The notes below the pieces were generated by a model. The model was not told where the DNA came from, made no database searches, and worked only from the letters and a program-made list of their open reading frames with translations. DNA of 51,762 bases. It comes from a candidate division FCPU426 bacterium (GTDB taxonomy: Bacteria; Oederibacteriota; Muellerivitia; Muellerivitales; Muellerivitaceae). Of the stretch, positions 30,216 through 39,072 are shown piece after piece. The position numbers and the translations under genes are program-made. The stretch is taken from the NCBI GenBank assembly GCA_003152075.1, contig PLZG01000084.1, positions 1 through 51,762 of the forward strand, written 5' to 3'. Each line of letters opens with the position of its first letter. Within the stretch, counting starts at the first letter, position 1.

Positions 30216-32315
30216 TTATTTTTTTAACCCATCCAAATAGCGAAGAACTTCATCCGCGTTAGTGTAATTGGGCCTCGTTCTTGAAGCCATTAGATAAGAT
30301 TCCCTCGCTTCTTTCCATTGTCCATTCGCGTAAAACAAGCCTCCCAATTTATAAAACAAATGAGCGGCTGGATACCCCTTAGAAATCGCCCTTTGAAGCG
30401 CCAGGATATTTTCCCGGTTATCGTTCCCATAATGGTACTGGGCCAGCCACTCCCCGAACACAGACTCAAGAAAGGGATCTCCTTCTACCTTCGTATAACC
30501 CTCGGGAAGCCTTTCCAAAGCCGATAAATAATTTTTTTTATTATTTAAAATATTTTCAGCCTGAAGACTCAAGTCATGGAAATAGCGGTGAGCCTCAACC
30601 CACCGGTTAAAAACTTCTTTATTTTCATTATGAATCGGAATGATTCCAAGAACCATTCCCCCGTCCCCCGTTTGAGAAGATGGGAGGTCATACCACTTGG
30701 AATCCACAAACCTTTTTAAAAGGAAATCCCGATAATGCTTGTTCACCATTAGGGCAGCCCATTGCGCTTTCCGGGAGTCATACCGGGGATTCAAAGCCGC
30801 GTTTAAGTGATAGGCCAATACATTCAGGCTATGGCTATGGGATAAAAGCAGGAAATCGGCGAAGATTAAACCCGGTCCATTGGAACGATAAGCTTTTTCC
30901 AGGATTTGATAGGCGTTAAAATTTTCATCTGGAATGTCTTTCTTAAATTGCAACTTCCAAGGGGAACCCTCCACCACCGGTATTAGCAAATGGTTCACAT
31001 CTAATCCGAACGAAAAAATCAACATGACGAGCAGAACCCTTTTTTTGTTTTTTCCCAAAACATCCAAAAGTTTTTGAAAACCAATTACGGTGAATAAAAG
31101 TAAAAAGGGCATAACCTGGATAACCCGGTTGAATTCAACGTAATCAGCGGCCAAGAAACCGGGTAAAAGGCAAATAAGGAAAGCGAACAGAAGCCAAAGG
31201 GAAAAACGCTCTTTGCGTCTTTGAAATAACTCGCAAAGTCCAAGAAAGAAACAAGAATCAAGGATTGGATTTAAAACTCCACCCCAGGACGGCCCGTAGG
31301 AAGCGCCTGGTTGGAGGTTGCCCCAGAAAAGACAAGTGACGTAAGAAAGATAGGTAATAAATTGATGATCCCGACTAAACCAGCTACTCGCAGCCGACGA
31401 ATCGATTAAATGATGCCCATAGCCCTCCTTCCAAGCGGCGAGCAGGAAAGGAAGAAGCCCAAATAAAAGGCTTATAAAAAAGATATTTATATATCTCAAG
31501 TTTTTTCGGATGTCATAAAAACCAATAGCCAAAACCGTTAAAGCGAACAAGCAAAGAACAACCGCCCAGGAGGTAAAGGTTAGGGAACCCAAGCCCGCCC
31601 AAAATCCCAATGCCGCAATCCAAAGGGTTTTTTTATTGGTTTCGGAAGCGTTCAAAAATCGACCTAGCAACCAAAAGCTTAAACATTCCCAAAAAGGAAT
31701 GAAAATACCTTGATGACAAAATCTTCCAAAAAACATCGGCCAAAAACTGAAGGCCAATAGAAAACCAAATAGGATAGTTGTGGATTTTGAGAAAAACTGG
31801 CGGGCGGCCAGGTATCCCATGGGAACTGTCAAGACTGAAATAAAAGCGGGGAAAAACCAAAGATTGAAAAAAGGCGAATCAAAAAACCGGAAAAAAAAAC
31901 TTAAAACCCATATTAAAAGAGGGGGATGTTCACCTACCGTATAAAAAAATTGCCAGTTCCATTCCCGGGACAAGGGAATAGCTAAAAATCCGTGCAGCCC
32001 CTCATCGCCGGTTGGGCATAAATGAAAATTGGTCAAATTAAAAAATCTTAAAGAAATAGCCAAACTGCCCACCATGATCAAAGAAATGGGTTTTATGGCT
32101 AGCGAGAAATATTCCCGATCCCATGCCTTGGGCGGGTTTTTCGGGCGGATTCCAATGGATAAAATGAGGGGAGCCAAAACACCGAAAAAGAAAATCCAGC
32201 TTTTGGCGATATAAGAAAAATTAGAATAGGCCAACAAAGAATTTGAAACGAGCAAGATCCAAAAGTAAATCCACGGATTAACTTGGGTTAAATCGCCCTT
32301 TTTCAATGACGCCAT
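30216..32315 (-). CDS. GT39/ArnT-like membrane glycosyltransferase with C-terminal TPR
   Basis: A polytopic protein of about 699 residues. The N-terminal half has GT-C features: a first extracytoplasmic loop with CPTGDEGLHG, where the acidic pair would bind the lipid-phosphate sugar, followed by EHPPLLIWVLSFFFRFF and many hydrophobic helices to about residue 460. The C-terminal region is soluble and ends in a tetratricopeptide-like pair (AAHLFYKLGGLFYANGQWKEA). Donor and acceptor are unknown; protein or lipid glycosylation is possible. The start at 32315 overlaps the next gene upstream by 13 bases; an alternative at 32354 would overlap by 52. Confidence 0.75.
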   Translation of the reverse strand: MASLKKGDLTQVNPWIYFWILLVSNSLLAYSNFSYIAKSWIFFFGVLAPLILSIGIRPKNPPKAWDREYFSLAIKPISLIMVGSLAISLRFFNLTNFHLCPTGDEGLHGFLAIPLSREWNWQFFYTVGEHPPLLIWVLSFFFRFFDSPFFNLWFFPAFISVLTVPMGYLAARQFFSKSTTILFGFLLAFSFWPMFFGRFCHQGIFIPFWECLSFWLLGRFLNASETNKKTLWIAALGFWAGLGSLTFTSWAVVLCLFALTVLAIGFYDIRKNLRYINIFFISLLFGLLPFLLAAWKEGYGHHLIDSSAASSWFSRDHQFITYLSYVTCLFWGNLQPGASYGPSWGGVLNPILDSCFFLGLCELFQRRKERFSLWLLFAFLICLLPGFLAADYVEFNRVIQVMPFLLLFTVIGFQKLLDVLGKNKKRVLLVMLIFSFGLDVNHLLIPVVEGSPWKLQFKKDIPDENFNAYQILEKAYRSNGPGLIFADFLLLSHSHSLNVLAYHLNAALNPRYDSRKAQWAALMVNKHYRDFLLKRFVDSKWYDLPSSQTGDGGMVLGIIPIHNENKEVFNRWVEAHRYFHDLSLQAENILNNKKNYLSALERLPEGYTKVEGDPFLESVFGEWLAQYHYGNDNRENILALQRAISKGYPAAHLFYKLGGLFYANGQWKEARESYLMASRTRPNYTNADEVLRYLDGLKK

Positions 32316-33016
32316 TGGGGACCTAACCAAACCAAAATCAACCCTGCGGTCCATAACAAAAAAAATACTCTTCCAGCCTTGGAGTAGTTTTCTATTTCCT
32401 TTCCCTCTGACTTTTTAAGGAATAAGCTCAACAGGTAATATAAAAAACATACAATCATCGCCCCCGCGGCCAAAGGAAGCCGAAACCCTGGGTAGTCCAA
32501 TGTGTGAAGCGCGAAAAAACATGAAAGCCCAAAATAAAAACCCATCCAACCCCACAGCCAATAATGGACTATTTTGATTTTCCACGACGACCCCGACTCA
32601 GCCTTTTCGTTTTGAACTCCAAGGAAGTTAACCGTGAAGAAAAAAAGATAAATAAACATGATTCCGAGGGCCAATGAATATAGGAACTTATAGGATTTGG
32701 ACTGAAGGGAAAGAGAAAAGACGCTGTCTATCCAGATGAAAAAATAAGTCGTTGCCCACAAATTGGACATCATCCCCGGGGTAAAAAAGGAAACCCAATT
32801 CATCAACAGTACGCCGAGAAATACGCACGCAGTCGCCGAACCAAAAAGGAGGCCAAAAACCAACCCGCTTCGGGATAGGTCCGACAGTTCGCTCATGGCC
32901 AGCAGCCCATGGGAGTCTCTTAAAACCGGAACGGTGATCATGAACAAAAAATAAAGCAGACAGGTTAGTGAAAAAAATAATAGGGCTTCCAGGCTGTCTT
33001 TGGCGAGTTTTGCCAC
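32303..33016 (-). CDS. Unknown multi-pass membrane protein
   Basis: A 237-residue protein with about seven hydrophobic segments (for example 10-32, 50-75, 85-100, 108-132, 148-170, 178-198, 216-232) and few charged loops. No motif is recognised. The start is GTG at 33016 with GGGGG five bases upstream. It overlaps the glycosyltransferase gene, so the two are probably coupled and may act together. Confidence 0.65.
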   Translation of the reverse strand: MAKLAKDSLEALLFFSLTCLLYFLFMITVPVLRDSHGLLAMSELSDLSRSGLVFGLLFGSATACVFLGVLLMNWVSFFTPGMMSNLWATTYFFIWIDSVFSLSLQSKSYKFLYSLALGIMFIYLFFFTVNFLGVQNEKAESGSSWKIKIVHYWLWGWMGFYFGLSCFFALHTLDYPGFRLPLAAGAMIVCFLYYLLSLFLKKSEGKEIENYSKAGRVFFLLWTAGLILVWLGPQWRH

Positions 33017-33165
33017 TAAATCCCCCTAGATTGGGTGTTTTCTTCAATCTTGATTTTGTTTGAAAATAAGGGTTTCAATCTTGGGAAGTTGATCTTATTG
33101 AAAAGCATCTTATTTGACTGTGTTTTATCACTAATACCGCAAAAACCCCTTTAAAAATCTATTTT

Positions 33166-33278
33166 TTTGACAAATATCGTGTCAAATATGTAGCAATATT
33201 TAATAACATATCCTATTGCTTCATAACATAACATAACCTATCATAATATTGCTTAGGTTTTGACTCAAACAAACCTAA
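33166..33278 (+). promoter_or_regulatory. Promoter region with two perfect inverted repeats
   Basis: The AT-rich spacer 33017-33320 contains TTTGACA-N7-TGTCAAA (33166-33186), a likely -35/-10 pair TTGCTT-N17-TATCAT (33216-33244) and, downstream, TTAGGTTT-N10-AAACCTAA (33253-33278). The two palindromes have spacing that suits dimeric DNA-binding proteins; the second would lie at the start of the transcript and could also fold as a hairpin. Direct CATAA repeats lie between them. Confidence 0.5.
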
Positions 33279-33320
33279 CAAAAATCTTATACCTCTCAAC
33301 ACCAGGCCCAGGAGGCTGAA

Positions 33321-33827
33321 ATGAAACAAAAATGGTCGAAAGAAAAAATTGTAGAAACAATCAAGGATCTTAAGAAGCAAAATGTTGATATCTCCGCCAG
33401 TAACATCTCCAAAAACCAGATCCCACTTTTTACGGCTGCTTGTTCAAGGCGTTATTTCTCAAGCTGGTCCAACGCGGTCAAGGCGGCTGGAATTGATTAC
33501 GATCAAATTTTAGAGGCTGGTAAAGCTCGCCGCAGGAAAAAGTTGACGAAATGGTCCAAGGAACAAGTCTTGGAAGCTGTCCGTAAAGCCGAATCCCAAA
33601 ACCTTTTGACCACCTATCGGGACCGCTTAGCGCTCTATTCGGCCGCCCGAAGGGAATTTGGAAGCTGGAAACAAGCTTTGGAAGCCGCTGGTTACCGGTT
33701 AACAAAGGGTTCCCATAAAAACTCAAATCAAATTTTCAAGGCTGATGATCCCAACGCGGGGGTACGAAAAACCCAATCCGTCAATTCAGCCCCGATAAAT
33801 TCTTCAGAAAACACAAAAACCTTCTAA
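33321..33827 (+). CDS. Small protein with two HEAR-type repeats, probable DNA-binding regulator
   Basis: The best-supported plus-strand gene, 168 residues. It has two copies of a 50-60 residue module: KWSKEKIVETIKDLKKQN...AVKAAGI and KWSKEQVLEAVRKAESQN...ALEAAGYR. Each opens with W-(S)K-E, contains SAARREFGSW or a diverged counterpart, and ends in A(L/V)xAAG. This pattern matches what I know as the homing-endonuclease-associated repeat (HEAR), a small helical DNA-binding unit; no nuclease domain is attached. A Ser/Asn-rich tail follows. AGGAGG lies five bases before the ATG. The inverted repeats upstream suggest autoregulation. Converges with the FG-GAP gene 18 bases away. Confidence 0.7.
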   Translation: MKQKWSKEKIVETIKDLKKQNVDISASNISKNQIPLFTAACSRRYFSSWSNAVKAAGIDYDQILEAGKARRRKKLTKWSKEQVLEAVRKAESQNLLTTYRDRLALYSAARREFGSWKQALEAAGYRLTKGSHKNSNQIFKADDPNAGVRKTQSVNSAPINSSENTKTF

Positions 33828-33845
33828 TCATTCAAGCCACCAGCC

Positions 33846-35381
33846 TCAATGGATTATGGCGACTTTTTTGGTAATGGTTTTGTCGTTAACGGTAACGCGG
33901 TAGACATACATTCCGCTGGCTAAATTTTCGCCATTTTGGTTTGTCCCATCCCAATTAATGGCATTAACCCCGTTTTGGGTTTGAGATGCGTTTATCCTCT
34001 GGCTCCAAACCGACTCGCCCCTTACATCGAAAACCTGTAACAAAACATCCGATGGTGAATTTAGGTTAAAGCTGAATTTCACCTTACCGTCATGGGTCGG
34101 ATTGGGATAACAAAAAGTGGTTTTTTCAGAAAAAGGCGTATCAAATCCATTTGGAGAAAAAAGTTTCGCCATGAGTGGACCAGAAGTTGACGGAACCGAA
34201 ACTTGCGCCAGTACCCTTATCGAATTTGAACGCATGTGGCTTAAAACCAAGTCCGACTTCCCTTGTCCCGTCGTGTCTAAAACACCTACTTCAACGGGGC
34301 CAAAAGAGCTGTCAGAATCTATCGCCACTTTAAGGGTATTAACAAGTTGAAATTGGCTTCCAGTCCATTGAATGAGATCAATTGAGTCCGAATCGCGATT
34401 GGCTACCACAATTTCTTTTCCGCCATCTCCATTTATATCCGCTACAGTTAAACCGTTTGGATGGCTCCCACTGGTGGGTAAAGGAGGTTGGGCAGCCAAA
34501 GAACCATCCGCTTGTTGAAGGTAAATCAAAACAGTATTTTTGGTAAAATCGGCCGCTACCAAATCCGCTCTTCCATCGCTATTCAAGTCCGCGATTCTCA
34601 AATCCGCCGGTGCACTTCCCTCCGGCAAAACCAAAGATTTTTTCAGCGAGTAGGAGGAAAGGTCATCCTTTTTGCCGACTGATTTCAGGGATAAAATTTC
34701 TATCTGATGGTCTGTCAAACAAGCAACCGCGATTTCGCTTATTCCATCTCCGTCCAAGTCTCCAATGGCCACTTGAGTAGGCCCACCCGCTACCGGGATA
34801 TCGATTTTTTTATCCAACTTCCCTTCCTTAATTTGAAATAAGGAAAGGCTGTTAGAACCATAATCGGCCACCGCCACAAAAGGAACGCCTTTAGAACTGG
34901 TTAAACCTGTGGCAACACCTACCGGCATATTCAAAGTAGATTCCTCATTTGTTTTGATGAATTGTCCATTGGCCCAAGAATAAACTTGCAAAAGGTTGGC
35001 ATCATAACAAGTCACCAAAATATCTTGACTCCCCTTGTTGAGAAGGTCGAAGAGGCTAATTCCGCGGGGGCTTGAGGCCGTCTGGATAGTTTCAACCAAC
35101 TTCAATCCATTAGGCGAGGACGAAAAAACTTGAAGTGATGAATTTTTCGGATTCAACAACGTGGCAGGCGTATTTTGGCCAATAAAGGTGGGAGAACCAA
35201 AATTAGCCACGATAAAACTCTTCACACCATTTCCAAAAACATTTCCAACTGCCAAACCTCTGGGACTAATACCAACCGGAATGGAAGCAACTGGGAGAAA
35301 ATTACTACTCGCTGAATAAAGGGGTCCAGTCAGAATAAAAATCATCAATAAATACAGAAGAAAACGGCCAGTAGGTTTCAT
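33846..35381 (-). CDS. Secreted FG-GAP/VCBS repeat protein with T9SS-like C-terminal domain
   Basis: A 511-residue exported protein. A signal peptide (FLLYLLMIFILTGPLYS) leads into a beta-propeller built of FG-GAP-like repeats with calcium loops: DLDGDGISEIAVA, DLNSDGRADLVAA and DINGDGGKEIVVA. The last 90 residues (CYPNPTHDGKVKFSF...INWDGTNQNGENLASGMYVYRV) form a FlgD/Por-secretion-tail-like Ig domain. Such tails direct secretion or surface attachment in Bacteroidota-like systems; whether a type 9 system exists here is unknown. The start at 35381 follows GGAGGAG; an upstream ATG at 35417 is less likely. Confidence 0.8.
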   Translation of the reverse strand: MKPTGRFLLYLLMIFILTGPLYSASSNFLPVASIPVGISPRGLAVGNVFGNGVKSFIVANFGSPTFIGQNTPATLLNPKNSSLQVFSSSPNGLKLVETIQTASSPRGISLFDLLNKGSQDILVTCYDANLLQVYSWANGQFIKTNEESTLNMPVGVATGLTSSKGVPFVAVADYGSNSLSLFQIKEGKLDKKIDIPVAGGPTQVAIGDLDGDGISEIAVACLTDHQIEILSLKSVGKKDDLSSYSLKKSLVLPEGSAPADLRIADLNSDGRADLVAADFTKNTVLIYLQQADGSLAAQPPLPTSGSHPNGLTVADINGDGGKEIVVANRDSDSIDLIQWTGSQFQLVNTLKVAIDSDSSFGPVEVGVLDTTGQGKSDLVLSHMRSNSIRVLAQVSVPSTSGPLMAKLFSPNGFDTPFSEKTTFCYPNPTHDGKVKFSFNLNSPSDVLLQVFDVRGESVWSQRINASQTQNGVNAINWDGTNQNGENLASGMYVYRVTVNDKTITKKVAIIH

Positions 35382-35463
35382 TAACTCCTCCTTCAACAAG
35401 TCCAATATAGATTTCATATTTTATCGCCCTTCGCACAAGGTATCAATGCGGCAAAAAGAAAGC

Positions 35464-35700
35464 TTAAATCATCTTAAATTTGGCCCATAGGTAGGACAAA
35501 AAAAGCTTGAATAGGGAATTTCTGAATTTGATGGGCAACCCGTCCCGAGTAACGTCCGCTAAAGTTACCTCTTGGGAAAGAGCTTGAATTCTATCAATGT
35601 GGGATAACATGGAAGCGGCAAAATTTGTATCACATACTTCCATATCCAACACGAAATTCAAACAGAGTTTAAGGAATCCAAGTTGCTCGATTCCTATCAA
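35464..35700 (-). pseudogene. C-terminal remnant of a cardiolipin-synthase-like phospholipase D protein
   Basis: A 78-codon frame starting with a TTG and lacking a convincing ribosome-binding site. NFVLDMEVCDTNFAASML resembles the post-HKD region of PLD-type cardiolipin synthases (compare the usual RLNFExNLEVYDxxFA pattern), and SQEVTLADVTRDGLPIKFRNS resembles the SREVTLEEWRRRP type of C-terminal tail. The two HKD catalytic motifs are absent and a stop precedes the frame, so it is probably a decayed fragment. Similarity is by memory; a search is required to confirm. Confidence 0.45.
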
Positions 35701-35806
35701 AGACTAAAATTCGTTTACCTCGAATAATTTTCCGTGCAAAAAAGGGGAGGCAGGGTAAAAATTCTTTCAGAAGGAGAAGAGTTCCAAAGCAACTACAAAA
35801 AAAATC

Positions 35807-36328
35807 TTAAAAACGATAAGCCAATGCCAAGGTGGGGCGGTCCTGATTCAAATATGCAATGGGTTTCAATCCATGGTCATCGTTATAATCCTTCGCGGCG
35901 GTCGGCGCGTGAGCCATATCAACTATCCACAAACCAGTGAAAAAGATAATGCCTCCCCAAATGAGGTTGGTTCCAATTCTATCCGCATTGGTGGAATCCC
36001 CTAAAAGGCCTCCGGAAAAAGTTGTCGTATCAGATTTTATCAATGCGCCAAAACCAACTGAAAGCACGGAAATAACTTCGCCTGTTAAAAGGACATCCCC
36101 CATTAATTGGTCATCAGCGTAAAAGTGGCCATATCCATGGATGAGCAATCCCGGGAAGAAAGCCAACAAAAAAGCTTTATTCGGGTCTTTGTAAAAATAA
36201 TTTTGGTGGTTTGTTTCAAGGCTGCCAGATAAACCCGTGTCGGAGTTTTGTGCAAAAAGAGTGGATGCGGAAGAAAAAAGCAGAAAGGCCAAAAGCATTG
36301 AAAGTATTTTGGTTTGAAATGTTTTCAT
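35807..36328 (-). CDS. Unknown exported envelope protein
   Basis: A 173-residue protein with a signal peptide (ILSMLLAFLLFSSASTLFAQ). Two membrane helices are probable, one at about 50-66 (KAFLLAFFPGLLIHGYGHFY) and others later (IWGGIIFFTGLWIVDMAHA). The PGLLIHGYGHFYADDQLMGD segment has the flavour of small membrane proteins with PGxGHFYxGD motifs. The C-terminus LALAYRF ends in Phe, as in outer-membrane strands, but there is no visible barrel. Function unknown. Confidence 0.6.
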   Translation of the reverse strand: MKTFQTKILSMLLAFLLFSSASTLFAQNSDTGLSGSLETNHQNYFYKDPNKAFLLAFFPGLLIHGYGHFYADDQLMGDVLLTGEVISVLSVGFGALIKSDTTTFSGGLLGDSTNADRIGTNLIWGGIIFFTGLWIVDMAHAPTAAKDYNDDHGLKPIAYLNQDRPTLALAYRF

Positions 36329-36395
36329 AAAGTATGGGGTATTCTACGCAATGAGTTAAAACAGGTCAAAACAATATTAGATTTTAATGCTTCAC

Positions 36396-36417
36396 AATAA
36401 AGGGTTTATTTAAGCCC
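36396..36417 (-). terminator. Weak terminator after rplQ
   Basis: GGGCTTAAATAAACCC, a short imperfect hairpin, followed by TTTATT on the minus strand just past the rplQ stop. Weak pairing; a candidate for the end of the ribosomal operon. Confidence 0.3.
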
Positions 36418-36419
36418 AA

Positions 36420-36905
36420 TTAAGTTGTTGCTTTAGCTTCTTTTGATTGTTTTTTCTTTTTTCCAGGTTGAGTTTCTGAGGATGCCGAGGATGGGGCTTC
36501 TGCCTTTTCCTTTTTCTCCGTTTTACTTTCGGTTAATTTTTCTTCAAGGGGACGGTCGACCAATTCCAAAAACACCATGTCGGCGCCATCACCTTTTCGG
36601 TTACCCAATTTTAGTATACGGGTATAACCGCCCTTGCGCTCGGCGTAACGGTAAATGAGGGTCTGAAAAAGCTTATTTACCACTTCACGTTCCCTGACAA
36701 AACCCAAAACATGCCTTTTGGATGCCAGCGTTTCCTTCTTGGCTACTGTAATCATTTTTTCGGCGTAACGTCGAACTTCCTTTGCCCGACCCTTAGTGGT
36801 CTTGACCCGCTCATGTTTAAAAAGGGAGGTCACCATATTTCGGATCATAGCCCTACGGTGAGCTGGCTGGACCCCTAATCGCCCGTGATGTGCTTGATGT
36901 CGCAT
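36420..36905 (-). CDS. rplQ: 50S ribosomal protein L17
   Basis: Large-subunit protein near the exit tunnel. The N-terminus MRHQAHHGRLGVQPAHRRAM and VKTTKGRAKEVRRYAEKMI match L17. Residues after about 117 form a Lys/Glu/Ser-rich tail of about 44 residues, longer than the usual protein. AGGAG precedes the ATG. It ends the operon, following rpoA by 18 bases. Confidence 0.95.
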   Translation of the reverse strand: MRHQAHHGRLGVQPAHRRAMIRNMVTSLFKHERVKTTKGRAKEVRRYAEKMITVAKKETLASKRHVLGFVREREVVNKLFQTLIYRYAERKGGYTRILKLGNRKGDGADMVFLELVDRPLEEKLTESKTEKKEKAEAPSSASSETQPGKKKKQSKEAKATT

Positions 36906-36923
36906 TTTAAACTCCTAATCGAA

Positions 36924-37937
36924 TTAAACGCTTGCTTCAACCCTGGCCGAAACGGCAGGTTTACCCTTTGCGAGTATGGAATCAACATCCATCCCGAAGG
37001 AAAGGCCCATTCCGCTTAAAATTTCTTTTATTTCATTTAAGGATTTCCGACCAAAATTCTTATATTTCAACATATCGGATTCAGTTTTGCGGACCAAATC
37101 CCCGATTGTTTTAATATTGGCGGTTTTAAGGCAATTCGCTGACCGAACAGACAATTCTAATTCCTCGACACTTTCATTCAAGAGCTCGCGCAAACGCTCT
37201 TCTTCCTCGCTGACCGAATCATCTTGTTGAATGGGTTCTTCTTCAAAGTTGATGAATATTTGTAAGGAATCCCTCAAAATTTTGGAAGCGTGGGCCAAAG
37301 CGTCCTCAGGATGGATGCGACCGTCCGTCCAAATTTCCATGATCAATTTGTCGTAATCCGTCATTTGACCAATGCGGGCCGATTCCACCGAGTATTTCAC
37401 TTGGGTAACGGGGGTGAAAATGGAATCGATAGGAATGACCCCGATCGGCTGACCCTCACGTTTATTACGTTCGGCGGGTGCGTAACCCCTACCCTCGGCA
37501 ACTTCAATTTCTAAATCCAAAGTTGCATCTTCTTCAGTTAACGTCGCCAAACGAAGCTGGGGATTCAATATTTCAATATCAGCACTGGTTTGTATATCTG
37601 CCGCCACCACATTTCTTTCGCCCTTCACAGAAAGACGAAGGGTTTTTGTCCCAGGACTAAAAAGTTTAATTTTTAATTCCTTCAAATTTAAAATAATTTC
37701 AGTCGTGTCTTCCACAACTCCCGGAATAGAAGAATACTCATGGGAAACGCCTTCAAACTTGACGGAGGTCACAGCCGCGCCAGTAATAGATGAAAGGAGA
37801 ATTCTCCGGAGAGAATTACCAACTGATTGTCCGTAACCCCTTTCAAAGGGTTCGGCGATAAACTTTCCGTAAGTTTGGTTTAAAGATTCTTTCTCATAAT
37901 CCAAAAACTTTGGAATCTGCACATTTCCGATTTGCAT
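36924..37937 (-). CDS. rpoA: RNA polymerase alpha subunit
   Basis: The N-terminal dimerisation domain (EPFERGYGQSVGNSLRRILL) nucleates polymerase assembly, and the C-terminal domain (LELSVRSANCLKTANIKTIGDLV, about 260-300) contacts UP elements and activators. The acidic linker holds about 25 residues. Length 337 is slightly above E. coli. AGGAGG is four bases before the ATG. A short hairpin separates it from rpsD. Confidence 0.97.
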   Translation of the reverse strand: MQIGNVQIPKFLDYEKESLNQTYGKFIAEPFERGYGQSVGNSLRRILLSSITGAAVTSVKFEGVSHEYSSIPGVVEDTTEIILNLKELKIKLFSPGTKTLRLSVKGERNVVAADIQTSADIEILNPQLRLATLTEEDATLDLEIEVAEGRGYAPAERNKREGQPIGVIPIDSIFTPVTQVKYSVESARIGQMTDYDKLIMEIWTDGRIHPEDALAHASKILRDSLQIFINFEEEPIQQDDSVSEEEERLRELLNESVEELELSVRSANCLKTANIKTIGDLVRKTESDMLKYKNFGRKSLNEIKEILSGMGLSFGMDVDSILAKGKPAVSARVEASV

Positions 37938-37956
37938 GACGCCTCCTGCTAAATTA

Positions 37957-37972
37957 GTCCCTCGAAAGGGAC
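37957..37972. repeat. Short perfect hairpin between rpsD and rpoA
   Basis: GTCCCT, loop CGAA, AGGGAC. The same arms occur between rpsM and rpsK (39073-39089), in the reverse orientation. No T-tract follows. Confidence 0.55.
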
Positions 37973-37990
37973 CTGATATTCTATTAAGCC

Positions 37991-38611
37991 TTATTTCGAA
38001 TACAGCTCAACGATGAGCTGTTCTTGGACTGGCAACGCGATTTCATCTTTGGTTGGCACTTTCTTGAAAACACCCGATAGGGTTTCAGTTTCGACTTCAA
38101 GCCAAACGGGAACCCCTCGTTTTTGAAGGGTTTCTAAAGAACGTTTCAAAACAACATTTTCTTTAAATTTATCCAAAATAGTAATCTTGTCCCCTGCTTT
38201 TAATGAAAAGGAGGGAATATCCACTTTTTTACCATTCACCAAAACCATGCCATGACGAACAACTTGGCGGGCTTGGCGACGTGATTCGGAAAAACCCATC
38301 CGGTAAATAGTATTATCCAGACGCTGTTCAAGTAGTTGAAGCAAAGTTTCACCCGTAACCCCTTGCTTACGTGACGCAATTGAAAAATAACGGCGGAACT
38401 GTCGTTCCAAAACACCGTAAATGCGCTTAACCTTTTGCTTTTCTCTTAACTGCAGCCCATATTCGGTATCTTTTTTTCGTTTTTGCCCGTGCTGTCCAGG
38501 TGCGTAGCTTCTACGTTCGAAGGCGCACTTTTCGGTTTCACAGCGGGTGCCCTTTAAATAAAGTTTCATCCCTTCACGGCGGCAAATTCGACATACGGTT
38601 TGTACGCTCAC
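37991..38611 (-). CDS. rpsD: 30S ribosomal protein S4
   Basis: Primary 16S rRNA binder. GTG at 38611 is the start because AAGGAG lies five bases upstream and the product then begins [14 protein letters not shown]; the longer frame overlaps rpsK. It has the Cys-containing N-terminal zinc motif (CRICRREG...CETEKC) and an S4 RNA-binding domain ([20 protein letters not shown]). Length 206 is normal. S4 often regulates the alpha operon; no pseudoknot was identified here. Confidence 0.95.
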   Translation of the reverse strand: MSVQTVCRICRREGMKLYLKGTRCETEKCAFERRSYAPGQHGQKRKKDTEYGLQLREKQKVKRIYGVLERQFRRYFSIASRKQGVTGETLLQLLEQRLDNTIYRMGFSESRRQARQVVRHGMVLVNGKKVDIPSFSLKAGDKITILDKFKENVVLKRSLETLQKRGVPVWLEVETETLSGVFKKVPTKDEIALPVQEQLIVELYSK

Positions 38612-38621
38612 AGGAACTCCT

Positions 38622-39050
38622 TTAGACTCGCCGGCGCTTAGGCGGCCGGCAACCATTGTGGGGAACGGGTGTAACATCTTTAATGATGGAAATTACCAAT
38701 CCACTCGTCTGGATGGCGCGAATGGCCGCTTCCCGGCCCGAACCAGGACCCTTCACGTATATTTCGACCGATTTCATTCCCGCGTCGACAGCCTTTTTAC
38801 CGGCGGCTTCCGCGGCAACTTGGGCGGCAAAGGGTGTTGACTTTCGGCTGCCTTTAAAACTCATTGACCCCGCCGATGACCAAGCCACCACGTTACCTTT
38901 TGGGTCAGTGATGGTTACCAAAGTATTATTAAAAGAGCATTTAATATGAACGACTCCGTTACGCGGTGCCTTCTTGCCTTTTTTGGGGCCGGCTGCAGGT
39001 GCCGACTTTTCATCCTTTGTTTCAATTTTCGCTTCAGCTTTTTCCGCCAC
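38622..39050 (-). CDS. rpsK: 30S ribosomal protein S11
   Basis: Platform protein of the small subunit. The conserved core starts at [18 protein letters not shown] and ends [17 protein letters not shown]. Residues 1-31 are a Lys/Ala/Glu-rich extension beyond the usual start. GTG is the start codon with AAGGAG upstream. Length 142. Confidence 0.96.
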   Translation of the reverse strand: MAEKAEAKIETKDEKSAPAAGPKKGKKAPRNGVVHIKCSFNNTLVTITDPKGNVVAWSSAGSMSFKGSRKSTPFAAQVAAEAAGKKAVDAGMKSVEIYVKGPGSGREAAIRAIQTSGLVISIIKDVTPVPHNGCRPPKRRRV

Positions 39051-39072
39051 TTTTTATCTCCTTATGCTTCTC

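Noticed and set aside
35734-35940. Plus-strand 68-codon frame
   Set aside because: It overlaps the signal-peptide protein at 35807-36328 on the other strand and has no support.
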